This document shows, in pieces, positions 7,932 to 16,943 of a DNA stretch of 64,000 nucleotides. Below the pieces are notes generated by a model, which did no database searches, was not told where the DNA came from, and worked only from the letters and a program-made list of their open reading frames with translations. Every line of letters starts with the position of its first letter. Within the stretch, counting starts at the first letter, position 1. Origin of the DNA: Spirochaetae bacterium HGW-Spirochaetae-3 (GTDB taxonomy: Bacteria > Spirochaetota > Spirochaetia > Treponematales > UBA12059); the NCBI GenBank assembly GCA_002839315.1, contig PGXV01000013.1, forward strand, positions 54,508 to 118,507, in the 5' to 3' direction. A program made the position numbers and the translations under genes.

Positions 7932-8636
7932 ATGATACTCGTGCTCTCGGGCGTCAGCGGCTCGGGGAAGACCAGCGCCTGCCTCATTGCGGAACGCATG
8001 GCCGTAGTCGCGGGGATCGCGGTCGGAGGCGTGCTCTGCCGAGCCGTATTCGAGGGCGGGAGGAAGGTCGGGATAGACGTCAGGAACCTTGCGGGAGGGC
8101 TCGACGGCCCCGCCGCGCCGTTCGCGAGGGCGCGGCTCGGCGCCCCGTCGGCCCCGCCGCCGACGGGGAAGCCCGCACCGGCGTTCGACGACGCGGATCC
8201 GCTCGTCCTCCGCTACGGCATGTGGGAATTCTCGAGGGCGGCGATATCGGCGGCAGACGAGGCTACGGCGTCCTTCCTGGCGGCCGTTCGCGCTGCTGAT
8301 GACGGTACACGGCGCGCGACGACTCGCTTTTTAGCCATCGTCGACGAGATCGGGCCGATGGAGCTAGACCGCGGCGCCGGCATGACGAGGACGCTCGCAG
8401 AACTGGACGCGGAGGCGGCGGCGCCTTCCGGCGCGCTCGGGTGCCTGGTCGTCGCCCGGCCCGACATCGCCGACAGGCTGGCCATTCGCTGGAGCGCGTC
8501 GAAGCGGCTGGCGATCGACGGTCTATCGTACCGCGAGGCGGCCGAGACCGCGATCGCCGCTTTCGAGTACCGGGATCCGTTACTGCGCGGAGGCTATCGT
8601 GATGGCGGAGACGGGCCTGCCGTCCTTGCCGTATAG
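7932..8636 (+). CDS. THEP1-type nucleoside-triphosphatase family protein
   Basis: 234 aa P-loop protein. Walker A is GVSGSGKTS at about 7-15; Walker B region is FLAIVDEIGPMELDRG, the VDEIGxMEL signature of the THEP1 NTPase family. C-terminal CLVVARPDIADRL matches the family's last strand. Middle contains LRYGMWEFSRAAI, matching the region that usually reads GRYxVD...F. Members hydrolyse nucleoside triphosphates slowly; biological role unclear. Its 3' end overlaps the convergent CBM48-like gene by 57 bases. Confidence 0.75.
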   Translation: MILVLSGVSGSGKTSACLIAERMAVVAGIAVGGVLCRAVFEGGRKVGIDVRNLAGGLDGPAAPFARARLGAPSAPPPTGKPAPAFDDADPLVLRYGMWEFSRAAISAADEATASFLAAVRAADDGTRRATTRFLAIVDEIGPMELDRGAGMTRTLAELDAEAAAPSGALGCLVVARPDIADRLAIRWSASKRLAIDGLSYREAAETAIAAFEYRDPLLRGGYRDGGDGPAVLAV

Positions 8637-9290
8637 GAGCCTGCGATTCAAGGGATCCGCGATTCGCTCGCCCCGGTATACGAAGACGTAATAATATTCA
8701 CCGGGAGGCAGGGACAGCCGTAGCTCGTAATGGCCGGGGGCCGTCTCTTCGAGCTCGTGGATGAAGGGATCCCAACCGTTGAACGTCCCCGCGACGGTTA
8801 TACGCTGTTCCGGCTCTCCCTCGAAGTAGAAAACCGCGCCGCCTTCGCCGGACGGATCCCAGACGCCGAGCACCGTCCTTGGCCGATCGGGCAATAGCGC
8901 CAGCGACATGCTCGCGCCGGTAGCGACATCGCGCTCCGAGGAGGGATTGGACGGATCGGCGGCCCATAGACCGTCGAGCACGAGCCGATAGCGAACCATG
9001 GCCGCCTCCCCGTACGGTATCGGCACGGCGAGAACGAAGACGCCATAGCGGTTTATCTCGAACGAATGGACCTCTCGCCAGCCTTCGTACGAGAAAGCGG
9101 CGCCGACGAAACGATACGAACCGGTCGCGCTCAGGACCAGGTGCCCGTCGACGACGACGGGCGCGCGGGCTTCCTTGAGTCCGGACAGGTAGAGGTGCAG
9201 ATTGACCGACGTTACGTCGAAGGCGAAGGCGCCGCGTACGGAGCCGACGCAGATGACGCAGGTCAAGGCGAGGACGGTCCGAATTCTCAT
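8580..9290 (-). CDS. Secreted protein with CBM48/AMPK-type glycogen-binding domain
   Basis: 236 aa with a signal peptide (MRIRTVLALTCVICVGSVRG, cleavage probably after AFA near 24). The C-terminal 90 residues are a CBM48/E-set domain: RITVAGTFNGWDPFIHELEE, then GHYELRLSLPPGEYYYVFVYRG and DPLN, which is the usual glycogen-branching/AMPK-beta carbohydrate-binding pattern. An N-terminal beta-rich region (about 30-140) looks like a second E-set-like domain. No catalytic domain. Likely periplasmic; may bind alpha-glucan or have kept only the fold. Convergent with and overlapping the THEP1 gene. Confidence 0.75.
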   Translation of the reverse strand: MRIRTVLALTCVICVGSVRGAFAFDVTSVNLHLYLSGLKEARAPVVVDGHLVLSATGSYRFVGAAFSYEGWREVHSFEINRYGVFVLAVPIPYGEAAMVRYRLVLDGLWAADPSNPSSERDVATGASMSLALLPDRPRTVLGVWDPSGEGGAVFYFEGEPEQRITVAGTFNGWDPFIHELEETAPGHYELRLSLPPGEYYYVFVYRGERIADPLNRRLLYGKDGRPVSAITIASAQ

Positions 9291-9436
9291 CGATGCTCCA
9301 TTATAAGGATACGTTCCGATTATCGGCGCGTTTCACCCCGGCCTTGACGCGATGCCGTATCGAGCGACAAGAAAGTCTTCTCCGCGATTTCGTCCTATAC
9401 AACTTCGAATTTATTCCGTTAATATAAGCGACTGCC

Positions 9437-12400
9437 ATGCCAAGACTACAGGATATCGAGCAATTCAAGGCCTCTATAAAGAACCTCGGTAAAGAACCCG
9501 AGATACTCGCTCGCTGGGGCGAGTCTTGGCAAGACATGGAGGCCCCTCCGCAAGGCCTCCCCGACGGGGTCGCCGACCTGCTCGACATAGGCATGGAAAG
9601 CCCGGGAGCCGCCCTCGACGCGCCCCGGGAAGGCCAGGACTTCGCGTCCTTCCTCGACGACATGTCGTTGGAAGGGAGCGGCTCGCCCGAGGAGACGCCG
9701 GCCGACGGCTTCGAGCTGCCCGCCGCCTTCCAGGAAGGCGGCGCCGAACCGGCCGATGACGACTACTCCGTCCCGGAGTCGCTGCTCGAAGGATTCGACG
9801 CGCTGACGGAGCCGGGCACCGAGGCCCCGGACGGGACGATGGAGATCGACGACTTCTCCGTACCGGACTCGTTGCTCGAGGGCCTCGGAGACTTCGGGAC
9901 CGCCCCTGAACCGCCTACCGAGGAGAGCGACGAGACGTTCGGCCTGGATGATCTTGAATCGCTCGCGGAAGAGCCTGTCGGCGATCAAAACGCAGAGCCG
10001 GACGATTTCGCGATGCCCGACCTCGGAGACGTGCCGACGATAGAGCCGGACGACGTCCCCGAAGAAGCCGAACCGGTCGAAGACGAATCCGCGGAACCGG
10101 CGGAAGCAGACTACGACAGCTTCGCGATACCCGATGATATTGCAAGCCAGGCGCCTCCCGAGGAATCGGCGCCCGACTCGAGTTTCGATCTAGGCTCCGA
10201 ATCCATGGACGGCGATTCCTTCGATCAGTTCGATCTCGGAGGTACGCCCCAGGATACGGCCATACCGGATCTCGGCGCCTCTGACTTCGACGCGAAGTTC
10301 GGGTCGATCGAGGGAGAATCTCCAGAGGCGGACAACTTCTCGCTGGACGCCGACTGGGGAGGAGACTTCACGATCCCCGGCTTCGAGATGGGCGTCGAGG
10401 CTAAGCCCGCGCCAAGCGCCAAGCCTACGCATCAGGCTCCCGGCGCGCCGCTATCGGGGGCGTTCGGATCGGGAGGCCCGAAGGCCCAAGCCGAGGTAAA
10501 GGCGAGGCCGGTCGAATTGACCGACGCCCAGGCCGATGCGCTCCAGGACACGCTCCTATCCTACCCGTTGAACCTACGCCTGGCCATCGAAGACATCATC
10601 GCGAACGGCAAGGGCACCGAAGCCCAGCAATCCGACCTCGTATGGCTGCTCGTAGAGAGAGCGCCCGCGAAGGACGCGGCGAAACAGGCCGGCCGGGTAC
10701 TAAAGCGGTATATAGAGGTCCCGGCGAGCTTTACGAAAAGGACCGGCGCGGCGTTCGAGGCGGAAAAGGGAAGCTTCCGCTACATCTTCGTCCACTCGAT
10801 ACTGCCCGTGCTACAGGTCCTCATGCTCGTCGCCGCGGGCGCGGGGGCCGTATTCTACCTCGGCTATACCTTCGCCTACAGGCCCCTGAAGGCCTATTCG
10901 CTGTACGCAGATGGCCACAGACAGATCGGACTGGCAAAATACGGCGAGTCGCTCGAGTTCTTCAACCGTGCCGACAAGGAATGGACGATGAAGGGCTGGC
11001 ACTACCGCTACGCCGAGGCCTATGCCGAAAGCGGGCAATATCCGAGGGCGGAAGCCATGTACGACCGCCTGCTGGGACGCTGGCCGAGGGAAACCGGGGC
11101 GGCCCTCGACTACGCGGCGATGGAAACCGGATTGCTGGCCTTCGCCAAGGCGGAATCCGTGCTCCAGCAGTACGTTCTCGGCAGGGATTATTTCAACAAG
11201 CAGGCGCTCACTCTCTCCGCCAGGAACTTCCTCGATTGGGCCGACTTCGAGGAGCAACGATACGAGGGACCGGATGCCGAGCGAGTCGACGGCCTGTACG
11301 AGAAGGCCAGGCTACAGCTGGCGACATTGATGGAAAGGCACGGTCGGTCGGACGCATACCTGGAGCTGATGCTCGTCTACCTCATCAGGACGGAACGCTC
11401 GGGCGGCGACGACAAGCTCAGGGAAGTCTTGCCTCTGACCACGTACTTCGCCGAGAACAAGAAGAGCGCCTGGTCCGCGTCGACGATTTCGGAGCTCGCC
11501 GATTACCTGCTGGACCGTGACGAGACTCAGTACGTCAACGCGTTGCTGCTAGCGGCCGTCGACCGCGACGGGACGATCCCCGAGGCCCATGCCGCGATGG
11601 CTCGCTGGAACCGCAGGTCCGGCTTCCCGGACGACGAGCTCAAGGCGCTCGAGTACGCGGCAAGGTTCTACGCCGAGGCCGACGCGAAGTCGGGCCTGGC
11701 GCCGAAGCGCGTCAAGCGATACATCGAATCCATGATGCGCCTGGGAGAGCTCCGCAGGGACTATGGCAGGAGCCTCGACGCCGAGGACTCGTTCAACGTC
11801 GCCATCGATCGCTACGAACGAGCCCTTGCCTCGCGCCAGTTCAAGGCGGAGGCCCGGTTCGGCCGGGCCTACAGCCTGCTGGCGGATGTCTATTACTCGG
11901 AACGCATGGACTTCGCCGGGGCGCTCGCCCTCTACTCGCAGGCGGAAGCGAACGGCTACACGAGCCCGGAAACCGACTACAGGCGCGGCTATATCCATTA
12001 CGTGGCGCCCGAGGACGACGGATCGGCGGCTCTCAAGTATTTCTATCGCGCGGGGCTTAACCTCGAAGGCTCTCCGTACCTCCAATGGGCCACCGCGAAC
12101 GCGCTGTACGCTCGCGACGACTTCTTCGCGGCCCAGGGTTACTATTCCATGCTCGCGAACCGCCTCCAGTTCGAGCTGGAGACGATATCTCTACCCAGTC
12201 CGCAGACGAAGCCTTCGCATAACGAGATCGTCCAATTGCTGATGATGACGCGCAATAACCTGGGCGCGGCATTGTACCGCGTCGCCGAGCGCATGGGGGA
12301 CGCCGGACGGAGAGCCGACGCCATGGCGGAGTTTACCGAGTCCGCGAGGCTCTTCGATTCGCTCGCCAGGGATCAACGGACCATGTTGCGCCCCGATTCC

Positions 12401-12508
12401 AAGAACCTCGGATTCCTGAACCTCGATTTCGTGCTCCACCCGCTCCGGGGCATAGACCTGGGCATCTACAAGACCATACCGACCGAGATGGGGTATCCAA
12501 GGAAGTAA
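9437..12508 (+). CDS. flcA: TPR protein, candidate periplasmic flagellar collar protein FlcA
   Basis: 1023 aa. Three parts: an acidic, low-complexity N-terminal region (about 60-330) with repeated DDFSVPDSLLEGL-like motifs; a small helical domain (about 375-430); a single membrane span near 453-477 followed by FAYRPLKAY; and a C-terminal half of TPR helices (YADGHRQIGLAKYGESLEFF, KGWHYRYAEAYAESGQYPRAEAMY and others). This layout matches the spirochaete-specific collar protein known as FlcA (BB0326 in Borrelia), which anchors the stator ring around periplasmic flagella. In this reading the acidic part is cytoplasmic and the TPR part periplasmic. No clear ribosome site before the ATG. A MASE3 kinase follows four bases later. 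Identification rests on architecture, not alignment. Confidence 0.62.
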   Translation: MPRLQDIEQFKASIKNLGKEPEILARWGESWQDMEAPPQGLPDGVADLLDIGMESPGAALDAPREGQDFASFLDDMSLEGSGSPEETPADGFELPAAFQEGGAEPADDDYSVPESLLEGFDALTEPGTEAPDGTMEIDDFSVPDSLLEGLGDFGTAPEPPTEESDETFGLDDLESLAEEPVGDQNAEPDDFAMPDLGDVPTIEPDDVPEEAEPVEDESAEPAEADYDSFAIPDDIASQAPPEESAPDSSFDLGSESMDGDSFDQFDLGGTPQDTAIPDLGASDFDAKFGSIEGESPEADNFSLDADWGGDFTIPGFEMGVEAKPAPSAKPTHQAPGAPLSGAFGSGGPKAQAEVKARPVELTDAQADALQDTLLSYPLNLRLAIEDIIANGKGTEAQQSDLVWLLVERAPAKDAAKQAGRVLKRYIEVPASFTKRTGAAFEAEKGSFRYIFVHSILPVLQVLMLVAAGAGAVFYLGYTFAYRPLKAYSLYADGHRQIGLAKYGESLEFFNRADKEWTMKGWHYRYAEAYAESGQYPRAEAMYDRLLGRWPRETGAALDYAAMETGLLAFAKAESVLQQYVLGRDYFNKQALTLSARNFLDWADFEEQRYEGPDAERVDGLYEKARLQLATLMERHGRSDAYLELMLVYLIRTERSGGDDKLREVLPLTTYFAENKKSAWSASTISELADYLLDRDETQYVNALLLAAVDRDGTIPEAHAAMARWNRRSGFPDDELKALEYAARFYAEADAKSGLAPKRVKRYIESMMRLGELRRDYGRSLDAEDSFNVAIDRYERALASRQFKAEARFGRAYSLLADVYYSERMDFAGALALYSQAEANGYTSPETDYRRGYIHYVAPEDDGSAALKYFYRAGLNLEGSPYLQWATANALYARDDFFAAQGYYSMLANRLQFELETISLPSPQTKPSHNEIVQLLMMTRNNLGAALYRVAERMGDAGRRADAMAEFTESARLFDSLARDQRTMLRPDSKNLGFLNLDFVLHPLRGIDLGIYKTIPTEMGYPRK

Positions 12509-12512
12509 TTCG

Positions 12513-14018
12513 ATGTCGGACTCGCAAGGTACGCTAGTAGTCGATTGGCGCTCCATAGCCGGCTACCTCGGAATACTGACGATCATCGTAGTCTCCAGCC
12601 TATGGAATTACCTCCTGTTCCACAGCCTCTCCGAGCTGTTCAGTATCGTGATCGCCACGAGCTATTCCGTGATGGCGTGGCACACGCGCCGAACCAACGA
12701 GATCCCGGAGCTCGTCAACCTCGGCATCATATACGTCTTCATCGCGATACTGGACCTCTTCCATACCCTGTCCTACGTCGGCATGGGTCTCTTTACCGGC
12801 TACGAATACCCTGCGAACCAGCTTTGGGTCGCGGCCAGGGTCCTCGAAGCCGTAGCGCTCCTCGCATTCAGCTTCTTCCGCGGCTCGAGCGCCCGGGCAT
12901 TGGCGGGTATCCTCACCGCCGGATCGGCGTACGTCGCGGCCACCCTCGCCTCGATATTCTGGCTCAGGGTCTTCCCGGCCTGCTACGTTGCCGGCTCCGG
13001 CCAGACGGCCTTCAAGGTCACCGCGGAATACGCCGTAATCGCGACGCTCGGCGCCGCGGCCGTAGCGCTCTGGGTACGGCGCGGACGGTACCCCAAGGCG
13101 GCGTATCGAAGCATTATCGCCTCTATCGCGCTAACCATGCTCTCCGAGCTCTCGTTCACCCTCTATATCTCTAACTACGACGGGATCAATATGCTGGGAC
13201 ACGTTCTCAAGATAACGTCGTTCTACCTTATTTACAGATCGATGATCGTCGTCGGTCTCGAGCGGCCGCACGAATTACTGTACGCCAGGCTCAAGTCGCA
13301 CGAGAAAGAGCTGGCTATCTCGAACGAGACGAAGGATACGTTCTTCTCCATCCTGAGCCATGATCTCAAGAGCCCGCTATCCGGCATTCGTAGCGCCGCT
13401 GAAAGCCTACTCGACAACATCGGCTCGATGAATAAGAGCGACGCCAGCATCATCCTCGAAATACAGAAAGCAGCGGACGCTTCGCTCTCCCTCGTCGACA
13501 AGGTACTGGTCTGGGCCCGTTGCCAGAGCGGCGCGCTCAGGCCGACGATAACCGCGGTCGACCTGCTCGCGTCGATTCAGACTCAGATGCGCATCCTCTC
13601 CAAGACGGCGGACAACAAGCGGATTACCGTCAGGAATCAAACACCAGCCGAAGCCCGCGTCATGGCCGATGCGGATATGCTCGACACGGTCGTACGCAAC
13701 CTGCTACAGAACGCCCTGAAATTTACCCCGGCCGGCGGACGGATCGAGGTCTCGGCTCGAAGACTCGGACCCGACTGGATACTCTCGGTAAAAGACACGG
13801 GAATAGGGATAGGCCCAGAAGAGCTAGCGCGCCTATTCTGTGTCGATGGACATCTGCGCGGGATAGGTACGGAGGGTGAACGCGGCGTCGGTTTCGGGCT
13901 CATCCTGTCGACGGAATTCGTCAGGCTGATGGGAGGCAAGATGGAAGCGACGAGCGTCGAGGGGCAGGGGTCTGTATTCTCTTTTCATCTACCCGCGGCG
14001 CGACCCGTTTCGATGTGA
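12513..14018 (+). CDS. Membrane histidine kinase with MASE3 sensor domain
   Basis: 501 aa. Residues about 15-245 are a MASE3 integral-membrane sensor with seven or eight helices (NLGIIYVFIAILDLFHTLSY, then YPANQLWVAARVLEA is diagnostic). HisKA follows: FFSILSHDLKSPLSGI with phosphoacceptor H in the H-box. HATPase_c is intact: N-box NLLQNALKFTP, G1 DTGIGI, F/G2 GFGLILSTEFVRLMGG. No receiver domain and no adjacent response regulator, so an orphan kinase. Four bases after the flcA stop, so likely co-transcribed with it; a link to motility or taxis is inference. Confidence 0.9.
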   Translation: MSDSQGTLVVDWRSIAGYLGILTIIVVSSLWNYLLFHSLSELFSIVIATSYSVMAWHTRRTNEIPELVNLGIIYVFIAILDLFHTLSYVGMGLFTGYEYPANQLWVAARVLEAVALLAFSFFRGSSARALAGILTAGSAYVAATLASIFWLRVFPACYVAGSGQTAFKVTAEYAVIATLGAAAVALWVRRGRYPKAAYRSIIASIALTMLSELSFTLYISNYDGINMLGHVLKITSFYLIYRSMIVVGLERPHELLYARLKSHEKELAISNETKDTFFSILSHDLKSPLSGIRSAAESLLDNIGSMNKSDASIILEIQKAADASLSLVDKVLVWARCQSGALRPTITAVDLLASIQTQMRILSKTADNKRITVRNQTPAEARVMADADMLDTVVRNLLQNALKFTPAGGRIEVSARRLGPDWILSVKDTGIGIGPEELARLFCVDGHLRGIGTEGERGVGFGLILSTEFVRLMGGKMEATSVEGQGSVFSFHLPAARPVSM

Positions 14019-14058
14019 ACATCGAACGCGAATCGGGTACGATTCGCGTCACTGTTCG

Positions 14059-14074
14059 TCTACCGTGTGAAGGT
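14059..14074. repeat. 16-base copy of the tRNA-Val anticodon arm
   Basis: TCTACCGTGTGAAGGT here is repeated exactly at 14140-14155 inside the tRNA-Val gene, 81 bases away in the same orientation. Such partial copies of a tRNA anticodon arm are typical of integrase attachment sites, but nothing mobile lies between the copies. Confidence 0.5.
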
Positions 14075-14110
14075 TCGTGAAACGTTCCTTCAATAAACAT
14101 GTGTTTTTTA

Positions 14111-14182
14111 TGGGCGATACTGGGATTGAACCAGTGACTTCTACCGTGTGAAGGTAGCACTCTCCCGCTGAGTTAATCGCCC
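14111..14182 (-). tRNA. tRNA-Val (anticodon CAC)
   Basis: 72 bases folding into a full cloverleaf: acceptor GGGCGAT/ATCGCCC, D arm ACTC/GAGT, anticodon arm CTACC-TTCACAC-GGTAG with anticodon CAC, T arm ACTGG-TTCAATC-CCAGT, discriminator A. CCA is not encoded. Reads GTG valine codons. Confidence 0.95.
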
Positions 14183-14251
14183 ATAAAAAGCACATATAAC
14201 GGAAGGCACGTTTCGCGCGCGCTCTTCCTAACCGGGGATAAATCGAGAGCG

Positions 14252-14281
14252 ATAGTAGCTTCCTGACTATGGTTATGTCAA
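14252..14281 (-). promoter_or_regulatory. Candidate promoter of tRNA-Val
   Basis: On the minus strand TTGACA (14281-14276), 18-base spacer, TACTAT (14257-14252), about 70 bases before the tRNA 5' end. The -35 is perfect; the -10 matches four of six. Confidence 0.4.
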
Positions 14282-14289
14282 CACGCCGT

Positions 14290-14522
14290 ATATCGCGCAC
14301 GCGACGCAGATAGTATTAGTCATGCGATTCCTACAGGAATCCATACTCGACAATGTACTCACTGTATTTTTTTTTATACTATCATAAGAAAAGAACAGAT
14401 AATCGCTAACGGTTTTTCCATTTATATGCATCTACAATAAACACTTGCAGATTATCTGCCGATTATAATGCTTTGTGGCTTGCTTGTTGCATACTACATT
14501 TATAGAATAGCAGGGTAACCAC
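14290..14522. other. AT-rich intergenic stretch without a gene
   Basis: Much more AT-rich than the surrounding coding DNA, with a run of T at about 14367-14375 and several TATAAT-like words (for example TTATAATG near 14463). No reading frame, RNA fold or repeat was recognised. It probably holds the promoter of the downstream kinase-like gene. Confidence 0.5.
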
Positions 14523-15152
14523 ATGGCAGACGTAATGAAAACACAGGGAACGACAATAAGACTCTCACGGCGATGGTCGACTGAACTTCGTACCGAGTTC
14601 GTCAGGAAAAGCATTCACCTCCTGATCGGCTTGGTACCGTCGCTCGCGGCGTGGAATTTCGGCGTAACCGTGGCGCTGCTGGCCTGCGGAGTACTCGTTT
14701 ATTCATATAGCGAATTGATGCGTCTACACGGCTATGAAATAGTTGTAATAAGCAAGATTACCGCGGTAGCGGCGCGTCGCAGGGACGCGGGCCGTTTCGT
14801 ATACGGCCCCGTAACGTTGGGCATAGGCGCTATGCTCGCCCTCGTGCTCTATCCGGAACCGGCCGCGTCGATAGCGATCTACGCGCTGGCCTTCGGTGAC
14901 GGGTTGTCTAGCCTCGTCGGTAAAATATTCGGGACCATCAGGATTCCCTTTACCGGCGGGAAGTCCGTCGAGGGCAGCTTCACCTGCTTCGTAGCGGTAC
15001 TATGTTCCGCCTATGCGGTAAGCGGCGACGCGCCTCGATCCGCGGCCATCGCCCTCATCGCGACCGTCACCGAAGCCGTGCCGACCAAGGACGCCGACAA
15101 CATACTGTTGCCGGCCATCGTAGGGCTCGCGGCCGTCGCCGTTTTCAGATAA
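14523..15152 (+). CDS. CTP-dependent lipid (dolichol/phytol/DAG) kinase-like membrane protein
   Basis: 209 aa, about six membrane helices. Conserved features of the Sec59/VTE5/Dgk1 family: RKSIHLLIG at about 28-36, YSELMRLHG, ALAFGDGLSSLVGKIFG at about 120-136, GKSVEGS and TEAVPTKDADNILLP near the end. Family members phosphorylate lipid alcohols with CTP; the spirochaete substrate is unknown. ATG chosen at 14523; the first 20 residues are poorly conserved in character, so a later start cannot be excluded. Confidence 0.8.
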   Translation: MADVMKTQGTTIRLSRRWSTELRTEFVRKSIHLLIGLVPSLAAWNFGVTVALLACGVLVYSYSELMRLHGYEIVVISKITAVAARRRDAGRFVYGPVTLGIGAMLALVLYPEPAASIAIYALAFGDGLSSLVGKIFGTIRIPFTGGKSVEGSFTCFVAVLCSAYAVSGDAPRSAAIALIATVTEAVPTKDADNILLPAIVGLAAVAVFR

Positions 15153-15171
15153 GCGCGATACCCGCCGTCCG

Positions 15172-15975
15172 TCATCGCCAGAGATAGTAATCGTGCAGGC
15201 TCTTGAGATAGACCCAGGTTCCGACGATTAGCGCCGGCAACGACGCGGCCGCCAGCCACGGAGACGTAGCAGACTTCAGCGCTATCGATCCGATGACGCA
15301 TAGAGCCAATCCGATACCCGCGACGAGATACGCCCTATCCTTGGCCGATCGCCAGGCCATCACGTAATCGGCCATCGCCAGCATGAATAGCGCGCCCTGG
15401 AACATCCCCGCCAGGAGGGCTACGCCCCGATCCGCCAGAAGGTCCCTTCCGGGCACGACCGAGTTGAGCGGGTGCATGGTCGCGAACAGCAATCCCGCCA
15501 TGATCACTGCGGAGAAGGCTGGGATACCCCGCTCCTGCTTCAGGCCTACGGAGAACAGGCTGCCTACGAAAATGGCTATGCTGCCGCTATATCGGCCGAA
15601 TAGCGCTATCATCGTCATGACACCGTACGAACCCGCGCCCGCGCCGCTCGAACCGAGCGCGAGCGATCCGATCCTCGCCAACTCGAAGATCTGGCAAAAG
15701 GCCCATAGCGCGAAGAAGAATATCTCCATCGATGCGCTCCTGCCGCTCCTGAACGCGATCAGGCCCGAGACCGCGACGGCGTAGATTGCGCAGGCGACGG
15801 CGGCCGCGAGCGCGGTATAGAACCCGGGCGCGTCGGGATTAGCGAAGCCTGAGATCCGCATTCGCTCTATCTCTCCCGGTCCCAACGACCACAAGGTCGC
15901 GCCGGCTACGACGAGGCCCGCCGTCGACGCGGCGAAGAATCCCCAGAACAGCCGTTCCCGCAGTTTTATCGTCAT
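15172..15975 (-). CDS. Integral membrane protein of unknown function
   Basis: 267 aa, almost entirely hydrophobic with about eight membrane segments (for example GFFAASTAGLVVAGATLW, EIFFFALWAFCQIFELARIG, SGSIAIFVGSLFSVGL). No recognised family motif; the layout resembles membrane sensor modules without an output domain. Convergent with the lipid-kinase-like gene, 19 bases apart. Confidence 0.7.
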   Translation of the reverse strand: MTIKLRERLFWGFFAASTAGLVVAGATLWSLGPGEIERMRISGFANPDAPGFYTALAAAVACAIYAVAVSGLIAFRSGRSASMEIFFFALWAFCQIFELARIGSLALGSSGAGAGSYGVMTMIALFGRYSGSIAIFVGSLFSVGLKQERGIPAFSAVIMAGLLFATMHPLNSVVPGRDLLADRGVALLAGMFQGALFMLAMADYVMAWRSAKDRAYLVAGIGLALCVIGSIALKSATSPWLAAASLPALIVGTWVYLKSLHDYYLWR

Positions 15976-16078
15976 ACGCCTACCGTACTACCGCGAGGCT
16001 TTTCCCTCAAGGGTATGGCGGGGACGCCGATACTAATATCGGGGGCGGGCGTCTCGATCGGCCCCGAGGGAGATATAC

Positions 16079-16765
16079 ATGAAGAGATGGATAGCTATCG
16101 TCGCCCTGATGCTGGCGTTCGTTTCGGCGGCCTTCGCCGGGGACGTAGCCACGCTCGTCAACCTCGGATTCTCTCCCGATTCGGCATATTTCATGTTCGG
16201 ATTCTACGGGCTGGACGTTTCCAACGGCAAACCCTATGCCGAAGTGTATATCGTCGACACCAAGCGCAACGATTTCGTGCCCGCAGGCGTGTTCAAGGGC
16301 ATGTACGGAGCGGAATTGCAGCCCGGCTGGGATCCGGCCGGCGGATTCTACAAGCTCTTCTCGGACGCGGCGCCGCTAGCGAGGAAATTCAAGATAGACC
16401 ATCTCGCCCAGGGCCGCCTCGTATACCTGCTGGTCAACGGAGACGCGGGTTCTGATATATTGTCCTTCAAGGACTTCGATACCGGCGCGCAATGGGACGT
16501 GACCCTGAAGGAGTCGGTAGAGGATAAGGCCGGGTCCATTTCGTCCGCGTTCGGCCTCGAGGTCGCGGTTACGACCGACGGCAAGAAGGCGAGCGTCAAG
16601 GCCGGCAATCCGGCGATCAGGCGCAAGGCCATCGCCGACTATACGATACGCGAGATCATCGTGGCCCCGGACGGCAAGACCGTCGTCATGCTTATAGAAA
16701 AGCTCGAGAAGAACGCCTCGGGGACATCGATACGCTACATGGCGGAAACGTTCAGGCTACCGTAG
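16079..16765 (+). CDS. Secreted DUF2259 family protein
   Basis: 228 aa with signal peptide (cleavage probably after AFA near 21). The mature start GDVATLVNLGFSPDSAYFMFGFYGL and KPYAEVYIVDTKRNDFVP are typical of DUF2259, a predicted secreted family common in spirochaetes. Further conserved stretch YTIREIIVAPDGKTVVMLIEK near the C-terminus. Ribosome site GGGAG six bases before the ATG. Function not known. Confidence 0.82.
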   Translation: MKRWIAIVALMLAFVSAAFAGDVATLVNLGFSPDSAYFMFGFYGLDVSNGKPYAEVYIVDTKRNDFVPAGVFKGMYGAELQPGWDPAGGFYKLFSDAAPLARKFKIDHLAQGRLVYLLVNGDAGSDILSFKDFDTGAQWDVTLKESVEDKAGSISSAFGLEVAVTTDGKKASVKAGNPAIRRKAIADYTIREIIVAPDGKTVVMLIEKLEKNASGTSIRYMAETFRLP

Positions 16766-16783
16766 CGCGGCCACCCGTCGCCG

Positions 16784-16811
16784 TTGAACAGGCGGCGTCA
16801 AATCGTATACT
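16784..16811 (+). promoter_or_regulatory. Candidate promoter of proS
   Basis: TTGAAC (16784-16789), 16-base spacer, TATACT (16806-16811). It would give a leader of roughly 125 bases before the proS start codon. Confidence 0.5.
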
Positions 16812-16829
16812 ATCATAACGCGCCGTTGC

Positions 16830-16920
16830 GCGCCGGCCTCAGAAGGCCGGCGCCTCGTCGTATAGGCGAATCGCGCCGGGCAGGCGCGTCGCCGATCCAA
16901 CGCGGCCGTTTTCGGCCGCG
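16830..16920 (+). promoter_or_regulatory. Structured 5' leader of proS
   Basis: Two perfect hairpins lie between the proS promoter candidate and the gene: 10-base arms 16830-16839 with 16844-16853 (loop CAGA), and 8-base arms 16901-16908 with 16913-16920 (loop TTTT). GC-rich complementary words between them (GGCGA at 16865-16869, TCGCC at 16889-16893) allow a third helix. No T-box sequence is present, and there is no T-run behind the last hairpin. Regulation of proS through this leader is possible but unproven. Confidence 0.45.
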
Positions 16921-16943
16921 AAGCTCCCTTACGAGGTACCAGA

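Noticed and set aside
16812..16943. T-box riboswitch before proS
   Set aside because: The leader has hairpins but neither the conserved T-box sequence nor a terminator/antiterminator pair with T-run.
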